Shown piece after piece: positions 1 to 7,063 of a stretch of DNA of 7,675 nucleotides. Below the pieces are notes generated by a model that saw only the letters and a program-made list of their open reading frames with translations, was not told where the DNA came from and searched no databases. Numbering within the stretch: the stretch's first letter is position 1; each line of letters opens with the position of its first letter. Origin of the DNA: Promethearchaeota archaeon (GTDB lineage Archaea; Asgardarchaeota; Lokiarchaeia; Sigyniarchaeales; SOKP01); contig JAUWHL010000079.1 in the NCBI GenBank assembly GCA_030605895.1, positions 1 to 7,675 of the forward strand, given 5' to 3'. A program made the position numbers and the translations under genes.

Positions 1-3000
1 GGCTAATAACTTAGATCCAAAGACTGAAGTAATAGGATCTATTGATAACAGGGACGGCAAAATATTTTGTAGTATAAGTACTACAACTAAAGATTCATAT
101 ATTAATCGATATCAACCAGGACTAAGTGATCCACCTAATTTATTCCTTAAAAATTGGAATTTAACACATGCTAGGATGGTTTTTGAAAACATAAAAGCTC
201 TAAATTATACAAGAGATATTGAAACCAATCCGACAGAATTTATCATAAGTTATTCTGAAACTGATCCAATCTATGCATACCAGAAATTTTCGGTTGAAAC
301 AGATCAATATGTCAATAATGTAAGCATTTTTATTCAAGATGTGAATGATGAAGATCATTATTCGGAGGAGAATTCCTGGGAAGTTTCTATAGTTAATTGT
401 TCAGATGACCCTCTTGGTACACCAAACTCAAATCAAACATTAGGGACATTAAGGAAACCTCATCCTATTGATATGGTAGCACACTGGGAAGTCTTTGACT
501 TTAAAAATTCAGATAATGGCTCAATATTCTTAAATACATTAAAAACAAATTGTACAGATGTAGACGGTATTGAAAAATATTGGTTTGCAATTAAAATTAA
601 AATACCTCCAAATGATTGGCGAACTGGTGGGGGTCCAAAATTCCTTTATTTCAATCCAGACGGTAGTGATCCTAATGATTTTGGTGAGGGAGAAACTTTT
701 GCACAATCTCCTCAGTTCATAAATTTAAGCTATTTTACTGAAGATGTAATAGAAAATAATACCCTTATTGGTAATTATTTAGATGGAAATATCACTTCTT
801 TCAGATATATTGATGTAAATAGATTTAGGGTTAATAGTACGCCAGTAGTTTCAATACAAACAATTGAATTAACAGTTAGATTTGAAATTGATAATTTAAC
901 AAACCCTGAATACACTTGGGCTGATTTGAAAAATATAAGAAATACAAACCCATTAGAATGGAGAAATATATTGAATAGTATAGTTTTTAGTATGAATTTT
1001 TCAATTGTTGAAAATATTAGTGATAATAGTCTTATTGATGAGGCATTCTTATTCCTCAAGGTTCCAGATAATGGAAAATGGGATCCAATTGACGAGTCAA
1101 TTATAAATCTTACACGCCAAAATGAAACTTTGCAATGTTATGAAGCTATAGATCCTGGAGAAAAATTATGGTTCATCCAACATATGAACACAACAGCGAA
1201 TGGGAATAATTCATTAAGATTTAAGTTTGAATATATTGGCAATGCTTTCCCAAATAATGACCCATTTAATTGTTCAATAAATTTATTCAATATTGAAATT
1301 GGAGAAATAGCAACAATTAAGACTATTCAAAAATATGATCCAATTGTTCATGACTTGCATTATTGTAATAATGTAACTTCATTGAATAGTACAATTAATA
1401 CTTTCCCTGATGAGAGAATTGAATTCCTAAAGGAAAATGATGATAAATTCTTGGAAGTTGAGGGACATTCAGGTTCAGATACTACTATTATAGATTTTAA
1501 ATTTAATGTATTAACAGATTTGGATAGCTCTTTATGGGATGTAGATGATCCATTTGAGTGGATATTTAATTTACCTAATCCTATCATACATCAAATTGAT
1601 TTTCGAATTAGTTCCAACGTTAGCATTCAAGATACCTCAAATCTAACTCATGCAATGTTAGAAATATATAATGGTGGTGACTTTCCTCTACTTAATGAAT
1701 ATGAATGGATTCAATTTTCTGATAATAAAACTTTTGCAGATATAGGTGAAGATACTAAAATACTAAAATTTGATTCCTACTACACGTGGATTATAATGCA
1801 TATGATTAATGAAAGTGAAGGTAATTCTCTTAGAGCACGACTCCGATTTATAGGAAATGGTACGTTTCCTAGAATAAATGTTTCAATTGATGAATTTACC
1901 TTAAATTTTCATATTCAAAACGCGATCTCTTCCGATATTGCTTCTAAGATTGGATTTGGAATTAATAGCAATAATTTAAAGCCTGCTGATATTCATTTAA
2001 AAAATTTTGGGACAGATGTCTCTGATAATGGTTTATGGGAAATGGATATTTATGATGGTGTTCCTACTCAAGGAGTTTATTATTTTGATGTAACATCGAT
2101 TTGGCCAGAAATTATATTTGATGTAAGTGGGATTTATACAATAGAAAAATCTCAAAATTTTAATTGGGATTATATCTTAGATTATAATCTTCCTAAAATT
2201 CTCTGGAATGTGAGTTCTGATATATTATATGATACAGATGATAGTATTTTGCAGGATAGTCAAGGTTTGAAATTTAATGTCCCTTCAGATTGGCTATTAA
2301 TGCAAATTTATAATTGTTCCGTCTCACCACATAATCCTAATGGTGGCTGGTATTCAACGACTCAATCTATCGGTAATTTCAATATAATAACGGTATATAA
2401 TATTTCAGATGGAATTTGGAAAATAGGAATGAATTCATCAAAATCCACGCTTTTATTTGATGTAAATTCAACTAATACATATATTGATAAAATGATTAAT
2501 GTTGATATTGAAATTAAGAATAAATATGGGGGAGCTGCATATTTTGAAATTTATAATTCAGAATCAGAACTCATTTATATTGAATCTGAAACACTTAATG
2601 CAACCATTTTAGAAAATTCAGTTTCATATAATTGGGATATTTTTTCAACTACCAAATTATCTGGAACATATCATTTAAAAGCCTATTGGATTTTTTCCAA
2701 TGGTACTCATGCGTTTCTTGCGTTAAATACAACTGAAATAACTGTATCTAAGTATAATATAAATCTGGAAATCTTAAATATTGACGAATTATCTAAAACA
2801 TTCATTTATGGTGATGATATCTTACTTAAAGGAAGTTTAAAAAATAATGAAACAGGTGCGATTATTGACGGAGAAACTATTATTGCTGAGATATATGATG
2901 AAAATTTAAATTTGATAGAAACTAAGAGTGATATTACTAATAATGAAGGAATAATCCAAATTGAATATACTTTACCAACTGGTTATAGTAAAGTATCTAT

Positions 3001-3859
3001 TGGATTAGTATATAATGCGTCTGGTACGTATTATTCTACTGGACAAAGTGTACAAACTCTTGAAATAAACCAAATTTCACAAACAGATTACTATCTCAAC
3101 ATTTTCTTTAACCTCTTACCATATATAGGGGCTTTATTGGGAGTTTCAATAGCTTCTGTAGTTGCAGTAAAATATAGAAAAAGTAAATTAAGAAGATTCT
3201 GGGCAAGTGAAGCGATGATTTTAGACGATTTGCTAAAAACTTCTTATATTATGATTATTCATAAAGATGTTGGAGTCTCAATTTATGGTAAACAAATTTC
3301 TATAGATCTTGATGTTGACTTAATTTCTGGATTTTTACAAGCAATCTCAGCATTTAAAAGTGAAATCAAAAAGGAGGGTGCAATTCCTAGTGAAGGTAAA
3401 GGATTTGAAATGGATTATTATGATTTTAAAATAGTGATTACTGATGGGGATTTAGTTCGGGTAGCTTTAATATTAGAAGGTACTCCTTCTGAAAAACTAA
3501 AAGAAAGTCAGTGGTTATTCACAGAAGACTTTGAGAAGAGATTTATCACATTATTGAAGGATTTTACAGGTGATATTACACCTTTCAGAGAATCTGATGA
3601 TCTAATTGAAAAACATTTCAATATTACCCTAGTTTATCCTCTTCAATTAGGAAAACATTATGGTGTTATGAAGTTTAAGGGATTAGAAAAAGCTCTTATA
3701 GAAGTTGCTGAACAAATTCAAAAAGAAAGGAAATTTTTCTTTACTTCAAGTCTATTGAATTTTGCTTTAGCCGGCAGAAAAGCATCAAGAGACGAAATAG
3801 TAAGTGCTATCATTGATTTGAAAAGAAAGAGTCTAATAATTCCAGCAAACATAGAATAA
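1..3859 (+). CDS. Giant single-pass surface protein with cytosolic longin/roadblock-like domain (5' partial)
   Basis: The frame is open from nt 2 with no upstream stop, so the ATG at 176 is internal and the true N-terminus, presumably with a signal peptide, lies outside the window; 1,285 residues are visible. Residues 1-1031 look extracellular: beta-rich, with more than 30 N-x-S/T sequons, against only one after the membrane helix. Two homologous ~150-residue modules lie at nt 851-1318 and 1478-1923, and two Ig-like beta domains at about nt 2458-3070. A transmembrane helix (residues ~1032-1056) is followed by basic YRKSKLRR, giving an outside-to-inside topology. The ~229-residue cytosolic part begins with a longin/roadblock-like alternation (strand TSYIMIIHKDVGVSIYGK, helix around DLISGFLQAISAFKSEI, later strands) and ends in an HTH-like tail. 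These folds regulate small GTPases in other lineages. A sensor or adhesion receptor linked to GTPase control is inferred. No enzyme motif was recognised. Confidence 0.85.
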   Translation, partial: ANNLDPKTEVIGSIDNRDGKIFCSISTTTKDSYINRYQPGLSDPPNLFLKNWNLTHARMVFENIKALNYTRDIETNPTEFIISYSETDPIYAYQKFSVETDQYVNNVSIFIQDVNDEDHYSEENSWEVSIVNCSDDPLGTPNSNQTLGTLRKPHPIDMVAHWEVFDFKNSDNGSIFLNTLKTNCTDVDGIEKYWFAIKIKIPPNDWRTGGGPKFLYFNPDGSDPNDFGEGETFAQSPQFINLSYFTEDVIENNTLIGNYLDGNITSFRYIDVNRFRVNSTPVVSIQTIELTVRFEIDNLTNPEYTWADLKNIRNTNPLEWRNILNSIVFSMNFSIVENISDNSLIDEAFLFLKVPDNGKWDPIDESIINLTRQNETLQCYEAIDPGEKLWFIQHMNTTANGNNSLRFKFEYIGNAFPNNDPFNCSINLFNIEIGEIATIKTIQKYDPIVHDLHYCNNVTSLNSTINTFPDERIEFLKENDDKFLEVEGHSGSDTTIIDFKFNVLTDLDSSLWDVDDPFEWIFNLPNPIIHQIDFRISSNVSIQDTSNLTHAMLEIYNGGDFPLLNEYEWIQFSDNKTFADIGEDTKILKFDSYYTWIIMHMINESEGNSLRARLRFIGNGTFPRINVSIDEFTLNFHIQNAISSDIASKIGFGINSNNLKPADIHLKNFGTDVSDNGLWEMDIYDGVPTQGVYYFDVTSIWPEIIFDVSGIYTIEKSQNFNWDYILDYNLPKILWNVSSDILYDTDDSILQDSQGLKFNVPSDWLLMQIYNCSVSPHNPNGGWYSTTQSIGNFNIITVYNISDGIWKIGMNSSKSTLLFDVNSTNTYIDKMINVDIEIKNKYGGAAYFEIYNSESELIYIESETLNATILENSVSYNWDIFSTTKLSGTYHLKAYWIFSNGTHAFLALNTTEITVSKYNINLEILNIDELSKTFIYGDDILLKGSLKNNETGAIIDGETIIAEIYDENLNLIETKSDITNNEGIIQIEYTLPTGYSKVSIGLVYNASGTYYSTGQSVQTLEINQISQTDYYLNIFFNLLPYIGALLGVSIASVVAVKYRKSKLRRFWASEAMILDDLLKTSYIMIIHKDVGVSIYGKQISIDLDVDLISGFLQAISAFKSEIKKEGAIPSEGKGFEMDYYDFKIVITDGDLVRVALILEGTPSEKLKESQWLFTEDFEKRFITLLKDFTGDITPFRESDDLIEKHFNITLVYPLQLGKHYGVMKFKGLEKALIEVAEQIQKERKFFFTSSLLNFALAGRKASRDEIVSAIIDLKRKSLIIPANIE
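851..1923 (+). repeat. Two diverged ectodomain modules of the surface protein
   Basis: Protein-level duplication inside the giant surface protein. Copy A covers about nt 851-1318 and copy B about nt 1478-1923. The clearest shared block is near the end of each copy: a W-(F/I)-I-x-H-M segment, then G-N-(N)-SLR, then (Y/F)-IGN, an F-P pair and another beta strand. DNA identity is low, so this is an old domain duplication and not a recent tandem repeat. The fold is unknown; the strand pattern suggests a jelly-roll or Ig-like beta sandwich. Confidence 0.6.
3095..3169 (+). other. Transmembrane segment of the surface protein
   Basis: About 25 mostly apolar residues run from LNIFFNLL through GALLGVSIASVVAV and are flanked on the C-terminal side by KYRKSKLRR. 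By the positive-inside rule the C-terminal ~229 residues are cytosolic. The abrupt loss of N-glycosylation sequons after this point agrees with that topology. Confidence 0.85.
3218..3856 (+). other. Cytosolic longin/roadblock-like domain with HTH-like tail
   Basis: Residues ~1073-1195 follow the beta-beta-alpha-beta-beta-beta-alpha pattern of roadblock/longin domains: ILDDLLKTSYIMIIHKD with GVSIYGK as the first hairpin, an amphipathic helix around DVDLISGFLQAISAFKSEI, strands DYYDFKIVITDGD and VRVALILEG, then a helix around FEKRFITLLKDF. A second alpha/beta stretch follows. The last 42 residues (nt 3731-3856) could form a small helical or winged-helix-like element containing ASRDEIVSAIIDLKRKSLI. 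Assignment is by secondary-structure pattern only, and the tail is the weaker part. Confidence 0.6.
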
Positions 3860-3876
3860 CTATCAAAAAATAAATC

Positions 3877-3885
3877 TTTTTTTTT
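3877..3885 (+). terminator. T9 tract after the surface protein gene
   Basis: Nine consecutive T on the coding strand begin 18 bases after the TAA stop, with more pyrimidines following. U-tracts of this kind are the usual intrinsic termination signal in archaea. No stem-loop precedes it. It separates the surface protein from the methyltransferase gene. Confidence 0.6.
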
Positions 3886-3925
3886 CTCCTTAATTATACA
3901 TCTATAATTCAAATTAAATTTTAAT

Positions 3926-3932
3926 AAAGGGA
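3926..3932 (+). promoter_or_regulatory. Candidate ribosome binding site supporting an ATT start
   Basis: AAAGGGA stands 7 bases before the in-frame ATT at 3940. It is a partial match to the archaeal anti-Shine-Dalgarno, but it is the only purine-rich G-containing site before the methyltransferase. The TTG at 4081 has no comparable site: the bases before it are AT-rich and read AAGATTTTGGAATAAA. Confidence 0.4.
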
Positions 3933-3939
3933 ATTTGAT

Positions 3940-5238
3940 ATTAAAAAAAGCGACGTCCAAATCACCCTCAAACTAATATCAAGATTTATTAGAGGAGATA
4001 CTGGTACTATATCTGAAGAATTACGTAAGAACATCAGTGTAATTCATTATTACAATGAAATTATAAGATTTTGGAATAAATTGAATTTTATTGTCAAAAA
4101 AACAATTAAAGACCCTAACTCTCTTGAAATTGAGAAAATTCCTCAATACTTATATATTACTTATAGAGTATTATGGGAGCATGCTTCTGAAAAACGTATT
4201 GCTACTGAGTTAGAAGTGATTGATAAAGAATTCTTAAAAAGAGTTAGGACTTTTTCTTGGGATAAAGCTCTCATTCATAAGGATGAGAAAGAACGCCTTA
4301 GCATTTTAGCAGCTATCCCTAGTTTCATGATTGATCATCTCCACCCAGTAATGAGTATTGATTTTCTTAGACGTAATTTTGCAATTATGAACGGATTACA
4401 AAACGAAATTGAAATTACAGTAAGAGTTAACAAACTTTCCATAAAACTAAGTTCCACAGATATTCCACAGCAAATCAAAGATAATTTCAAAAAGAATAAA
4501 ATTGGTTATCGTAAAGATATTGATATTCCAGAACTTTTTTGGATACCTCTCTCCCAAAAAAAGCGAGTTATAAAAAGTTCTTTTTATCAAGATGGAAATC
4601 TAATTTTTCAAGACAAAGCTTCTGCAGCTGTAGTTCAAATATTATCACCTCAAAAAGAAGATAAAGTATGCGATATGTGCGCTGCTCCAGGAATAAAAAC
4701 AAGTTTACTGGCACAATATATGAATAATGAAGGTTTCATTTTAGCAGGGGAATTTCTTACTCCACGTACAAAGATGATGAGATCATTGCTTAACTATTTA
4801 AAAGTTTTGAATGTACACATCATTAATACAGATAGTATAATTTTTCCCATCCGGTTTCAAAATTATTTTGATTATGTTTTACTAGATGCCCCTTGTACAG
4901 GTTCTGGAACCTTTTTAACAAATCCAGAATTAAAATGGCGCCAAAATGAAAGCTTCTTACACCAGAATGTTGTTTTACAAAAAAAATTACTTGAGAGTGC
5001 TCTAAATCTCTTAAAACCTAATGGAATTTTGGTATATTCTACATGCAGTTTTTATCCAGAGGAAGGGGAATTACAAATTCTAAATTTTATAGATCAACTT
5101 GAGCCTTTAGATTTGCCAAAGTGGTTTTCTCCGAGTTATAAAATTGAAAATAAATTAATTAAGGGAACAGGAAGGCTGTATCCCTCAGTTCATCATACTC
5201 AAGGATTTTTTATAGGAAAATTCAAAAAAAAAGGATAA
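3940..5238 (+). CDS. NSUN/RsmB-family RNA (cytosine-5) methyltransferase with NusB-like N-terminal region
   Basis: SAM-dependent methyltransferase making 5-methylcytosine in tRNA or rRNA; the exact target cannot be read from sequence. Numbered from ATT 3940 (432 residues), the SAM-binding motif is DMCAAPG (245-251) with K253. Motif IV DAPC carries C319 and motif VI YSTC carries C369, the two cysteines used for covalent catalysis and product release in this family. PELKWRQ follows motif IV as expected. The first ~110 residues are helical and resemble the NusB-like domain of RsmB/Fmu proteins. Starting at TTG 4081 (385 residues) would cut that domain, while the frame stays open back to the TAA pair at 3922-3927. 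No ATG, GTG or TTG exists in frame there, so ATT at 3940, behind AAAGGGA, is my best start; a frameshift at the A7 run 3943-3949 is an alternative. The next gene follows after 11 bases. Confidence 0.9.
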   Translation: MKKSDVQITLKLISRFIRGDTGTISEELRKNISVIHYYNEIIRFWNKLNFIVKKTIKDPNSLEIEKIPQYLYITYRVLWEHASEKRIATELEVIDKEFLKRVRTFSWDKALIHKDEKERLSILAAIPSFMIDHLHPVMSIDFLRRNFAIMNGLQNEIEITVRVNKLSIKLSSTDIPQQIKDNFKKNKIGYRKDIDIPELFWIPLSQKKRVIKSSFYQDGNLIFQDKASAAVVQILSPQKEDKVCDMCAAPGIKTSLLAQYMNNEGFILAGEFLTPRTKMMRSLLNYLKVLNVHIINTDSIIFPIRFQNYFDYVLLDAPCTGSGTFLTNPELKWRQNESFLHQNVVLQKKLLESALNLLKPNGILVYSTCSFYPEEGELQILNFIDQLEPLDLPKWFSPSYKIENKLIKGTGRLYPSVHHTQGFFIGKFKKKG

Positions 5239-5249
5239 TTGCTCCCATT

Positions 5250-6056
5250 ATGGTAAAAAGGAAATTTTGGACGGTAGGTCAGATTGATGCCACTGCTGTG
5301 CGAAGCCCACATGAGAAAGAACTTGAAGCTATTAGTAAGGCAAAAACCCCACTCTTTATAAATTTAGATATGGATCTCTTGAAAGATATCGTAAATAATG
5401 AACTTGGTGGTAAAATTGAAAATATTGGATTTAATGAGGATTGGACAATTAATATTGAAATGTTTCCAGAAGTAGATATTCATATGGCTTATTCATATTT
5501 TGGAGATGAGTTTGGTGATGGTATTGAAGCTGAATTCAAATTTTACTTTTCCGGAAAGCGAGTTTGCTGGGTTCCTGGAGAAGATAGCGCTACTTTTATT
5601 GATATTGTCATGGATTTCATCGAAAGATTATTGAAGAATAAAGAACCTTTTGAAAAAGAATATACTAAAAAGACAGAATTAATGGAAAAGATTTTAGTCC
5701 AAAGACAAGAACCATTTGACTTATTAAAAGAACAAGAAAAAGAGGGATTAGCAGATTTTATTGGTGCAAAAGTATGGAAAACTTCTACTGGTTGGAGGAT
5801 AAAACGTGAAATTTTTCCACAGATGTTTATTGAAATAACATGGTCTAAAGAAAAAGGACTCGATATTTCATTTTCTGGAGATAAATTGAAAAATATGAGT
5901 AGCTACCACGCAGAATTTTTAGGTATCTTTATAATAAATCATATCCTTAGATACATTACAATTCAAAACGAAGAAAAACAACTTCCTGACATCTGTTATA
6001 TTATGTTTTCGAGGTTCTTCACAAAAAATAAAGATTGGAACCACAGGAGAAGGTAA
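5250..6056 (+). CDS. Unrecognised protein made of two copies of one ~80-residue domain
   Basis: 268 residues with no signal peptide or membrane segment, so probably cytosolic. I do not recognise the family. Residues 42-128 and 157-236 align with each other: each begins with DLLK, then (G/A)K(I/V), a W-x-I strand, E-x-FP followed by strand residues, a strand ending in SG-K/D, and a closing amphipathic helix (FIDIVMDFIERLL and FLGIFIINHILRYI). The implied unit is helix, four or so strands, helix. A charged linker (129-156) joins the copies, and the C-terminus is basic (NHRRR). The ATG lies 11 bases after the methyltransferase stop; AAGGA at 5231-5235, inside that gene's end, is the nearest ribosome-binding-like site but is 14 bases away. 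Co-transcription with the methyltransferase is likely, so a role in RNA modification or translation is possible but unproven. Confidence 0.85.
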   Translation: MVKRKFWTVGQIDATAVRSPHEKELEAISKAKTPLFINLDMDLLKDIVNNELGGKIENIGFNEDWTINIEMFPEVDIHMAYSYFGDEFGDGIEAEFKFYFSGKRVCWVPGEDSATFIDIVMDFIERLLKNKEPFEKEYTKKTELMEKILVQRQEPFDLLKEQEKEGLADFIGAKVWKTSTGWRIKREIFPQMFIEITWSKEKGLDISFSGDKLKNMSSYHAEFLGIFIINHILRYITIQNEEKQLPDICYIMFSRFFTKNKDWNHRRR

Positions 6057-6067
6057 ATATAAGTTGC

Positions 6068-6079
6068 TTTTTCTTTCTT
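6068..6079 (+). terminator. Pyrimidine/T-rich tract ending the methyltransferase operon
   Basis: TTTTTCTTTCTT starts 11 bases after the TAA at 6054-6056, without a stem-loop. Its position and composition fit an archaeal U-tract terminator for the two-gene + strand unit. The run is interrupted by C, so it may be weak. Confidence 0.45.
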
Positions 6080-6171
6080 AAAATCTCTAACTAATAAAGA
6101 TAAGGATTTAATATGAAAAGTATTATAAAGTTGATTAAAATTGTCTAATTTCCTTGATTTCTAAATAAATT

Positions 6172-6179
6172 AAAAAAAA
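6172..6179 (-). terminator. T8 tract directly after the small secreted protein gene (- strand)
   Basis: A8 on the + strand is T8 on the coding strand and begins immediately after the TAA stop at 6180-6182. It fits a U-tract terminator. With the tract at 6068-6079 it isolates the two convergent units within the 123-base spacer, which otherwise shows no convincing gene or structured RNA. Confidence 0.6.
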
Positions 6180-6962
6180 TTAGTTAATAATAATTTTACG
6201 TCTTTTCGATATAATAGTAATTAGAATCACTGTAATTGTTATTAGGATAAAAGTATTACCAAATGGAATTTCGCGCTCACTATCACCATTATCGCCATTA
6301 CCATTATCATCACCTCCATCATCGCCACCGTCATCACCACCGTTATCACTATCATCATCACCATTAGATTCATCATATTCTATAACCATTTCATGAATCA
6401 AAAAACTTCCAAGCTCAATAGTAAATTTTGTCAGAATTCCGTTGTTATTATATGTATACTTATAATTTGAACCTCCCATACTATTCACTAGAGTTAAAGT
6501 TGTGTTTGATATACTCATACTTGCAAATAATCCCCCATAAGTGGAATTAATGTATTCACCAATCAGCGTAAGATTTAATGGTGTAGGAATAACAAAAACC
6601 CAACCCCAAACAGTATTAATCCCGACTTGATATTCTATAATATCAAGAGTTTCGTTAAAAGTTAAAAATAATCCATTAATCGGAGTTGACCATGTATCTT
6701 CAGTACTATTATAGTAATCCAATAGCACATCCACATTTAGATATCCCCCCTTTCCATAAATATCTTGAACGGATAAATTAAATTTATCTCCTGTTGTGTA
6801 AGGTGCCCCAGTTGTATGTTTAGTTACAATCCATCTGTATTTATCATTAATATCTACTGATACTGTTGAATCTTTTATGGTAAACGCTCTAATTGTACTA
6901 GAAAATATCAATAAAGTCAGAATGATACCAATTATACTAGTTATGGTTTTTTTCTTTCTCAT
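6180..6962 (-). CDS. Small secreted surface protein with Asp/Gly-rich stalk and C-terminal hydrophobic anchor
   Basis: 260 residues from ATG 6962. A signal peptide is clear: MRKKK, a hydrophobic core to about residue 23, and a probable cleavage site after TIRA (residue 26). Residues ~27-198 form a beta-rich ectodomain with several N-x-S/T sequons and W/Y-rich strands; the family is not recognised. Residues 199-229 are a low-complexity Asp/Gly/Asn stalk. The end is EIPFGN, a ~16-residue apolar helix and the basic tail KRRKIIIN. This tripartite end resembles archaeosortase-processed C-terminal signals of archaeal surface proteins, but I cannot assign a named class, and a plain C-terminal membrane anchor is equally possible. 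A TTG at 6971 would add three residues (MLK); neither start has a clear Shine-Dalgarno. The gene runs in the same direction as the longin-wHTH gene upstream, but a T8 tract lies between them, so it probably has its own promoter. Confidence 0.85.
   Translation of the reverse strand: MRKKKTITSIIGIILTLLIFSSTIRAFTIKDSTVSVDINDKYRWIVTKHTTGAPYTTGDKFNLSVQDIYGKGGYLNVDVLLDYYNSTEDTWSTPINGLFLTFNETLDIIEYQVGINTVWGWVFVIPTPLNLTLIGEYINSTYGGLFASMSISNTTLTLVNSMGGSNYKYTYNNNGILTKFTIELGSFLIHEMVIEYDESNGDDDSDNGGDDGGDDGGDDNGNGDNGDSEREIPFGNTFILITITVILITIISKRRKIIIN
6276..6368 (-). repeat. Codon-level low-complexity repeat encoding the Asp/Gly/Asn stalk
   Basis: Near-periodic GAT/GGT/GGC/AAT codons encode a stalk with three successive G-G-D-D-like units (nt 6306-6341), flanked by G-N and D-S variants. 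The tract is GC-richer than its surroundings and strongly purine-biased on the coding strand. Such tracts are prone to length change by replication slippage. The acidic stalk probably spaces the ectodomain from the membrane and could bind cations. Confidence 0.8.
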
Positions 6963-7010
6963 TTTTAACAATGATGTTTAAATTATATTTATTTAATAAG
7001 TATTTCAGAT

Positions 7011-7021
7011 TTTTATATAAA
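7011..7021 (-). promoter_or_regulatory. Candidate TATA box for the small secreted protein gene
   Basis: The coding strand reads TTTATATAAAA here, about 50 bases before ATG 6962. Transcription about 25 bases downstream would leave a short leader. The whole 101-base spacer is AT-rich, so chance matches are likely, and no clear BRE is seen beside it. Confidence 0.35.
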
Positions 7022-7048
7022 TCTATTTTTCAAATATAAAAAGTAGAT

Positions 7049-7056
7049 AAAAAAAA
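7049..7056 (-). terminator. T8 tract after the longin-wHTH gene (- strand)
   Basis: A8 on the + strand is T8 on the coding strand, starting 7 bases after the TAA at 7064-7066. It fits a U-tract terminator and suggests that the small secreted protein gene downstream is transcribed separately. Confidence 0.55.
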
Positions 7057-7063
7057 TGTTTGT

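Noticed and set aside
176..178. ATG at 176 as the start of the surface protein
   Set aside because: The same frame is open back to nt 2 and encodes ectodomain-like sequence with a further N-x-T sequon (WNLTHA). There is no ribosome binding site and no signal peptide after this ATG.
775..1059. 94-codon open frame on the - strand inside the surface protein gene
   Set aside because: It is antisense to clearly coding sequence, with no ribosome binding site and composition typical of a shadow frame. The same applies to 1360-1587 and 3718-3960 on the - strand.
3943..3949. A7 run as a programmed -1 frameshift site joining TTG 3935 to the methyltransferase frame
   Set aside because: TTG 3935 is only about 2 bases after the AAAGGGA site, too close for normal initiation, and no downstream stimulatory structure is obvious. 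Kept only as an alternative to the ATT start.
6113..6148. Eleven-codon ORF (MKSIIKLIKIV) in the convergent spacer, with AAGGA just upstream
   Set aside because: Too short to separate from chance in AT-rich DNA, and it lies after a likely terminator with no promoter evidence. Worth checking only if conserved in relatives.
6057..6179. Possible structured RNA between the convergent genes
   Set aside because: No extended complementary arms or GC-rich stems are visible; the spacer is explained by opposing U-tract terminators.
6276..6368. Short-period repeat as a possible CRISPR or regulatory tandem array
   Set aside because: The period is codon-based, there are no spacers, and it is in frame within a secreted protein where it encodes an Asp/Gly stalk.
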